NCBI GenBank assembly: GCA_021828405.1
Contig: JAKARZ010000066.1
Location: 1-9,616 of the forward strand
Reading direction: 5' to 3'
Length of the DNA stretch: 9,616 nucleotides
DNA from: Bacillota bacterium
GTDB lineage: Bacteria; Bacillota_E; Sulfobacillia; Sulfobacillales; JAIMBI01
Every line of letters starts with the position of its first letter. Positions within the stretch are counted from its first letter, which is position 1. The notes beneath the pieces are model-generated. The model had not been told where the DNA came from and did no database searches. It saw nothing but the letters and a program-made list of their open reading frames with translations. Positions 5,806-9,616 of the stretch are shown piece after piece. The position numbers and the translations under genes are program-made.

Positions 5806-6378
5806 CAACGCCCGCGGGTGGGCAAATTGCGCCCCTTCTCCCCAGGCCGCCGCGAGCATAAGGGCCCGGCCGGGCGGCGGGGGGACGCGCCACCGGAGCA
5901 GCGTGCTGTTCACGCGGTGCCGCACCCCGGGGGTGGTCGTGCACGGCCAGGGTGCGCTCCTGCAACAGATCCCCAACCGCTTCTATGGGCGCAGAAGGCA
6001 CCCGGAAGGCCCGCAGCGCCCCGTCGGCCGCATCCCGCCGGTCACTCCGGACGCGGTCGATGGTTTGCCCAGGGCCGCATCCAGTAGCCCGCGACCTGTT
6101 TTGGCCCATTTGGGTGGAAGGGTAACGCACCACTCGCAAAATGGCACCGGGAAGTCTATCCCGCCCTTTGCAAGATCCTCTCCGGATCCACCGCGACCAT
6201 GGAGTCTGGGGCAGCGGCCCGGGAACCGGGCCAAACAGGCCCAGTCTCGGCAAAATCGCCGTGTCGGGGCGGCATCTTTCCGCAACACGCGGCAGTCGCC
6301 GATGCGTGAGGGGGCCAAGCGTTCGGCCCCGAGCGCCGGCGCGGAGCGGGCCCGTCCTGAGCGAGCCACTCGAGATGT
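5806..6378. other. Non-coding GC-rich stretch between convergent genes
   Basis: About 570 bases between the convergent acyl-CoA synthetase and cupredoxin genes. Long open frames exist on both strands, but each reads as Arg/Pro/Ser/Gly-rich sequence without a ribosome binding site or a recognisable motif, and several overlap real genes in antisense. A perfect 7-bp stem with a 3-nt loop is present at 6216-6232 (GGCCCGG, GAA, CCGGGCC), and a 6-bp one at 6311-6330. I recognise no gene, RNA or mobile element; an eroded gene cannot be excluded. Confidence 0.5.
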
Positions 6379-6417
6379 CGGCGCCCCTCCCCACCATGTC
6401 AGTGAGGAGGGGCGCCG
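6379..6417 (-). terminator. 12-bp hairpin downstream of the cupredoxin gene
   Basis: CGGCGCCCCTCC (6379-6390) pairs perfectly with GGAGGGGCGCCG (6406-6417) around a 15-nt loop. It starts 41 bp beyond the stop codon of the minus-strand cupredoxin gene, where a terminator is expected. On the minus strand no T tract follows. On the plus strand only TTT follows, so it may instead stop plus-strand read-through or act in both directions weakly. Confidence 0.5.
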
Positions 6418-6458
6418 TTTGAGGCGAGACTCGACGCGGTTGGTTGCCCGGCAACCAC

Positions 6459-8027
6459 TCAGGCGCGAGGAATGCCGTTCAGCCAAAGGAGCGCCGCGGA
6501 GCGCTGCAGCCCATCGAGGCTAGCGCCGAGGGCGCCCACCGGGTGGTGGCTCAGCACAAACAGCGATGGCCCTGACGCATGGGTCCACAAATCATCGGCG
6601 GCGAGCTGAAGGGAAATGTCCGGGATCCCATACCACCCCACGGGTTTATGCGTGAGCAAGAACACCGCGTTAGCGAGCGGCACCTGGGCCGGACGAACCT
6701 CCACCACCGCCGTCATGCCCATTTCATCGTGCAGCGTGCAGAGGTATGGAAAGATCCCTGGCTTGGCAAAGGTGAGCTGGTACGACTGGTAAGGACCCAA
6801 GATTCCGGAACTGAAGAATCCGCTGCCATCGTAGACGGTCCCGCCAGCGGGATTGGCGGCTTGCGGCGACGGGAAAGAAGGGGCCGCCTGTCCTGCCGCC
6901 AGGAACGTGACCGTGTGGATTTCCTGGGAGTCAAGCTGCGTCCACTGCACCGCATCACCGGCGTGGACAACCGCAGGGCTGGGCTCATACCGCATAAGCG
7001 CGTACACCGGCATCGAGACGGTTCCGCAGGCGGTTAGCACCGGTGGCGACGACGCCGTTGTGGACCCTTGGGCCAGGACCGCCACGATCCATCCGGCCGA
7101 GGCCAGGCCGTCGACGGGGGACAGCGTGCCGTCTGATTGCGCCGTACCTTGGCCGTTGGCCGTCACGGAAGGCAAGGTGAAAACCACCGGGCCCACCGCC
7201 TGACAGCTTCCCGCCCTGATTTCGACGGCGTAGGCGCTCCCAGGCGCCAGGCCCGTCAGCGAGAGTGCCGTAGCGATGCTGCTTGGCCCTTGTGGAGTCA
7301 GCGTGGCCGTGCCGCCAGCGCCCGAATTGCTGACCGCGCCCAGTGACACCTGTACGTCAGCGGGCTCGGCTGCGTCCATAAACGCGTGGAGGGTGGCCAC
7401 CCCGTTCGCCGCATACGTGACCATCGGATGAACTGCTGTCTGGGCGGTGTTGGCCGCCGTCAGGGTTGCCTGCCACTCAGCCTGCCCCTCTGCCGCATAC
7501 TGGCTGGCGGTGGCGGGATAAGGGGTACCGGCAGGGTTGACGATTACGACGCCTTGCTGATTTGGGTGCAAGAGGCACCGGTAGGAGTACACCCCTGGCG
7601 TGGTGAACGTCAGATGGTACTGGTTGTGGCCCGGGATCGGCAGCAGCAACCCCGAGCTGAACACCCCCGTCCCGCTGTACACCGAGCCGCCCATCGGGGC
7701 CTCTGAGGCGGGGCTCCCCGGGGCTGGCGGCGTTGCGCCACTTAGAAATGTAACCGTGTGGGGCTCTGCGCCACCCAGGGTCCAGACGATGGTGTCCCCC
7801 GCGTCGATGGTAATGACGCCCGGGTAGTACTGCATGCCGTCCACCCGCATGTGCGGAGACCCGTTGCCGACCATTACCTGCCACGTCGTCGCGGACGTTC
7901 CCTGGGCCTCGGCCACAGATAAACCAGGCAGCGGGCTGCCCAGCCAGCCAAAGGTCATGATAATCAAGGATAGGGCTGCGTACAGCAAAATGCGCGACAG
8001 GCCCCTCCCGTGGGCACGACGCCCCAT
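6459..8027 (-). CDS. Secreted two-domain cupredoxin (blue-copper-like) protein
   Basis: A 522-residue exported protein, probably binding copper and acting in electron transfer or copper handling outside the cytoplasmic membrane. The Sec signal peptide has a basic start (MGRRAHGRGLSR), a hydrophobic core at about 12-30 and likely cleavage near AEA-QG (41/42). Domain 1 (about 48-165) has His90 (EPHTVTF) and CLLHPNQQG, with Cys151 and His154 and Gln157 at the axial position. Domain 2 (about 345-445) has His371 (EIHTVTF) and CTLHDEMG, with Cys430, His433 and Met436. The two domains are clearly duplicates: both carry HTVTFL and FFSSG/VFSSG motifs. Between them (about 195-340) is a beta-rich part with GSC (275) and TACG (334), reminiscent of CHRD or Cu/Zn-SOD-like folds. 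The C-terminal 70 residues hold a short repeat of unknown role. The ATG at 8027 follows AAGGAGGG with a 10-nt spacer. The frame stays open upstream to 8156, but no site supports that start. The electron partner is unknown. Confidence 0.88.
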   Translation of the reverse strand: MGRRAHGRGLSRILLYAALSLIIMTFGWLGSPLPGLSVAEAQGTSATTWQVMVGNGSPHMRVDGMQYYPGVITIDAGDTIVWTLGGAEPHTVTFLSGATPPAPGSPASEAPMGGSVYSGTGVFSSGLLLPIPGHNQYHLTFTTPGVYSYRCLLHPNQQGVVIVNPAGTPYPATASQYAAEGQAEWQATLTAANTAQTAVHPMVTYAANGVATLHAFMDAAEPADVQVSLGAVSNSGAGGTATLTPQGPSSIATALSLTGLAPGSAYAVEIRAGSCQAVGPVVFTLPSVTANGQGTAQSDGTLSPVDGLASAGWIVAVLAQGSTTASSPPVLTACGTVSMPVYALMRYEPSPAVVHAGDAVQWTQLDSQEIHTVTFLAAGQAAPSFPSPQAANPAGGTVYDGSGFFSSGILGPYQSYQLTFAKPGIFPYLCTLHDEMGMTAVVEVRPAQVPLANAVFLLTHKPVGWYGIPDISLQLAADDLWTHASGPSLFVLSHHPVGALGASLDGLQRSAALLWLNGIPRA

Positions 8028-8037
8028 AGTGCAAACT

Positions 8038-8045
8038 CCCTCCTT
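8038..8045 (-). promoter_or_regulatory. Ribosome binding site of the cupredoxin gene
   Basis: AAGGAGGG on the minus strand, 10 nt before the ATG at 8027. It selects this start over the upstream in-frame ATG at 8156, and the protein beginning here opens directly with a well-formed signal peptide. Confidence 0.85.
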
Positions 8046-8403
8046 CAAATTCCTGTAAGCGACTCGACGTTCCTCAAGGCTCGGTGCAACTCGCGTAGAT
8101 GCCTGGCCTGCGAGGCCTTTCCCAGCCACTTCCCGATGTCGCGTCCTCAGTTTCACGCAGTGCGATCTTCGACACGGGACAGCGCGAAGCTGGCCTGGCC
8201 GTCGCTAACTGTCCCTCCCCCGGGGTTCGCTGCCGAGACAGGTTCGGTGTTGCCACCCATGAACCAGGCGGGCGCTACCCGGTTGTGCCCATCATAGGAG
8301 CGGCGCCGTTGCCAGAGCGTTCCCCAGCCGTCGGTCGGCGAGGCGCTCGGATTCGCTAGCCACCTTTCAACCTTTCCGCTGCACCGTGAATTGATGACGG
8401 AAA
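8046..8403. other. Divergent intergenic region, no gene seen
   Basis: About 360 bases between the minus-strand cupredoxin gene and the plus-strand regulator. Short open frames on both strands have no ribosome binding site and no familiar sequence. The promoter of the cupredoxin gene must lie here, but I find no pair of -35/-10 hexamers better than chance. Confidence 0.55.
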
Positions 8404-8412
8404 TGCTAGAAT
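8404..8412 (+). promoter_or_regulatory. Candidate extended -10 promoter of the regulator
   Basis: TGCTAGAAT fits the extended -10 form TGnTATAAT with one mismatch (TAGAAT). No good -35 lies 16-18 bp upstream, which extended -10 promoters tolerate. Transcription would begin near 8419, leaving a leader of about 130 nt before the ATG at 8549 that contains the phased repeats at 8446-8506. Confidence 0.4.
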
Positions 8413-8445
8413 GTACGCCATGCAGGCAGTGTGAGGGAGTGGCGC

Positions 8446-8496
8446 GGTGTCGGTGAAGGAAAGGACGCTGTCGTTCCCTGCGTCAGGGCTGTCGGT
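8446..8496 (+). repeat. Three 9-bp direct repeats with exact 21-bp spacing
   Basis: GGTGTCGGT (8446-8454), GCTGTCGTT (8467-8475) and GCTGTCGGT (8488-8496) start exactly 21 bp apart, about two helical turns, so all would face the same side of the DNA. They lie 52-103 bp upstream of the regulator's ATG. Regulators of the SARP/BTAD type are known to bind short direct repeats with helical spacing, so autoregulation is a reasonable guess. Repeats and spacing are seen; the binding protein is inferred. Confidence 0.65.
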
Positions 8497-8506
8497 CCGA
8501 CAGCCC
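8486..8506. promoter_or_regulatory. 21-bp near-perfect palindrome upstream of the regulator
   Basis: GGGCTGTCGG and CCGACAGCCC are perfect 10-bp arms around a single central T. The left arm contains the third 21-bp-spaced repeat, so this is the only one of the three sites with a partner in the opposite orientation. A one-base centre cannot form a usual RNA hairpin loop without opening several pairs, so a double-stranded operator for a dimeric protein is more natural than a terminator. Confidence 0.55.
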
Positions 8507-8548
8507 GGGCAAGTGCGCCCTCGCGCACCTTTCTGAGCGAGTCCGCGG

Positions 8549-9616
8549 ATGTCAGTAGGGGATGGCTTCGTGGGGCCAATTGAATTGGAGACCGGCGAGG
8601 CGCTCCGAGTGTCGGTCGGGACGACTAGGCTTGTGGCCCCCTCCTCCACGGCGGCTCAGAAGTTGGTGGTTCGCCTCGCCTGGGAGGGCCCCATGGCCCG
8701 CGACCGCGTGAGGAGATGGCTCTGGCCGCTCTCGGATGCACCCCAGGCGGCGACCAACTTGCGAAAACTGCTGCACCGCACTAAGCAAGATTGCCCGTGG
8801 GCCCTGGATGTATTTTACTGGGATGGCCCGATCCTGGCGGTGCGCCCCGGCATTCGTTTCTCCATCGACGCTCAGAAACGGCTTTCGGCCACCGGCCGGG
8901 ACTGGGATGCCTGGTGGGATGATCCGCGTGAGCTCGCGGCAGCGATGACCTTCCTGCCGCGCGCGGGATCCGACCGGTGGTTGGAAGAGGTGCGTCGGGC
9001 ACTGCGAGTGCGCGGGGAGGCGGTGATACACGCCTGGGAGCAGTCGGGACGCGGGGCCTGGGCTGCTTCTGCCGTGCGCCGCCTGCTGGACTTCTATCCA
9101 GCCGATGAGAGCCTGTCGCTGTGGCTCACCCGACTGTGTGTGGAGCAAGGCGCCTGGTCGGATGCGCGCCGTGAGCGGACGCGTCTCGCACTCTACCTGA
9201 CGTCGGCCGGTGTGGGGCTCTCCGCGTCATATCAGGCGGCACTGGCCGCCATCATGAGTTCGTCGCCGCTGCAGTCGCCGCCGGTCGCAACGCCGTTCGT
9301 CGGTCGCGGCGACCAGCGGCGCGAGTTGCTGGACGCTTACGCGAGAGCCCGTCGCGACCACGCCGCGGCGGTGTGGATCGAGGGCGAGGCTGGAATCGGC
9401 AAGACGCGGCTGGTGGAGGAATTTTGCCGAGACGTGCTGGCCCGGTACGGGTCGGTGATACGCATTGCCTGCGAGCCCACGGATCGGGCGAGCCGATATG
9501 GCCCCCTGGTCCGGGCGCTTCGCGCCCGGCCGCTTCCCGATCTCGCCCCGCCCTGGCGGCTGGAGCTGGCGCGGATCCTGCCTGAGCTCCAGGAACCGTC
9601 CGATCCCCCGCCCGTT
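8549..9616 (+). CDS. BTAD/SARP-like transcriptional regulator with AAA ATPase domain, 3' truncated by window end
   Basis: The frame is open from an in-frame TGA at 8534 to the end of the window, giving 356 residues of a larger protein. Residues about 38-110 match the winged-helix DNA-binding region of SARP-type regulators (ARDRVRRWLWPLSDAPQAATNLRKLLHRTK). Residues about 125-240 are helical and fit the bacterial transcriptional activation (BTAD) domain. FVGR (250-253) opens an AAA_16-type ATPase with Walker A GEAGIGKT (279-286, Lys285). Relatives usually continue with the rest of the ATPase and TPR repeats, and act as ATP-dependent transcription activators in the cytoplasm. The start is uncertain: ATG 8549 has only a weak site, while GTG 8570 has AGGGGA 8 nt upstream. 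The gene is divergent from the cupredoxin gene and preceded by phased repeats. Target genes are unknown. Confidence 0.88.
   Translation, partial: MSVGDGFVGPIELETGEALRVSVGTTRLVAPSSTAAQKLVVRLAWEGPMARDRVRRWLWPLSDAPQAATNLRKLLHRTKQDCPWALDVFYWDGPILAVRPGIRFSIDAQKRLSATGRDWDAWWDDPRELAAAMTFLPRAGSDRWLEEVRRALRVRGEAVIHAWEQSGRGAWAASAVRRLLDFYPADESLSLWLTRLCVEQGAWSDARRERTRLALYLTSAGVGLSASYQAALAAIMSSSPLQSPPVATPFVGRGDQRRELLDAYARARRDHAAAVWIEGEAGIGKTRLVEEFCRDVLARYGSVIRIACEPTDRASRYGPLVRALRARPLPDLAPPWRLELARILPELQEPSDPPPV

Noticed and set aside
5666..6523. Overlapping long open frames on both strands between the convergent genes (253 and 262 residues)
   Set aside because: Arg/Pro/Ser-rich sequence, no ribosome binding site, and they overlap the ends of real genes in antisense; composition is what random high-GC DNA gives.
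8099..8359. 86-residue plus-strand open frame in the divergent intergenic region
   Set aside because: No ribosome binding site and no recognisable features; it lies where promoters for both flanking genes are expected.
1..9616. CRISPR array, tRNA or rRNA
   Set aside because: No regularly spaced 25-40 bp repeats with unique spacers, no cloverleaf with a T-arm consensus, and no rRNA-like conserved segments were seen.

Overview
This is a high-GC bacterial window with two near-perfect Shine-Dalgarno sequences (AAGGAGG-type), a TTG start and GTG starts. That fits a high-GC Firmicutes lineage (for example Sulfobacillus- or Symbiobacterium-like) or a Chloroflexota/Actinobacteria-like genome. The sequence alone does not settle the taxon, and no rRNA or tRNA is visible.

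Layout. Positions 1-306 hold no intact gene, only a possible scrap of an old transposase on the minus strand. Positions 307-1026 (minus) encode a compact Fic-fold protein with an unusual active-site motif. A gene-poor stretch of about 630 bases follows. Positions ~1659-3816 (minus) are a complete IS200/IS605-type element: left-end hairpin, tnpA, tnpB, right-end hairpin. Its tnpA is doubly broken by an 8-bp tandem duplication (frameshift) and a Tyr-to-His change at the catalytic tyrosine. Its tnpB is full length with all RuvC and zinc-ribbon residues. Positions 4183-5793 (plus) encode an acyl-CoA synthetase. A non-coding stretch of about 600 bases with hairpins follows. Positions 6459-8027 (minus) encode a secreted protein with two cupredoxin domains. 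After a divergent intergenic region, a BTAD/AAA transcriptional regulator starts near 8549 (plus) and runs off the window end.

How the parts relate. The insertion sequence sits between the divergent fic and acyl-CoA synthetase genes and has no evident functional tie to either. The cupredoxin gene and the regulator are divergent neighbours. Three near-identical 9-mers exactly 21 bp apart, the last inside a 21-bp near-perfect palindrome, lie in the regulator's leader and look like an operator. Whether the regulator controls the cupredoxin gene is inference only. The most notable signals are the transposition-dead element that keeps an apparently intact RNA-guided nuclease, the phased repeats, the Fic protein with Gln in the catalytic-His register, and the paired cupredoxin domains with different predicted axial copper ligands.
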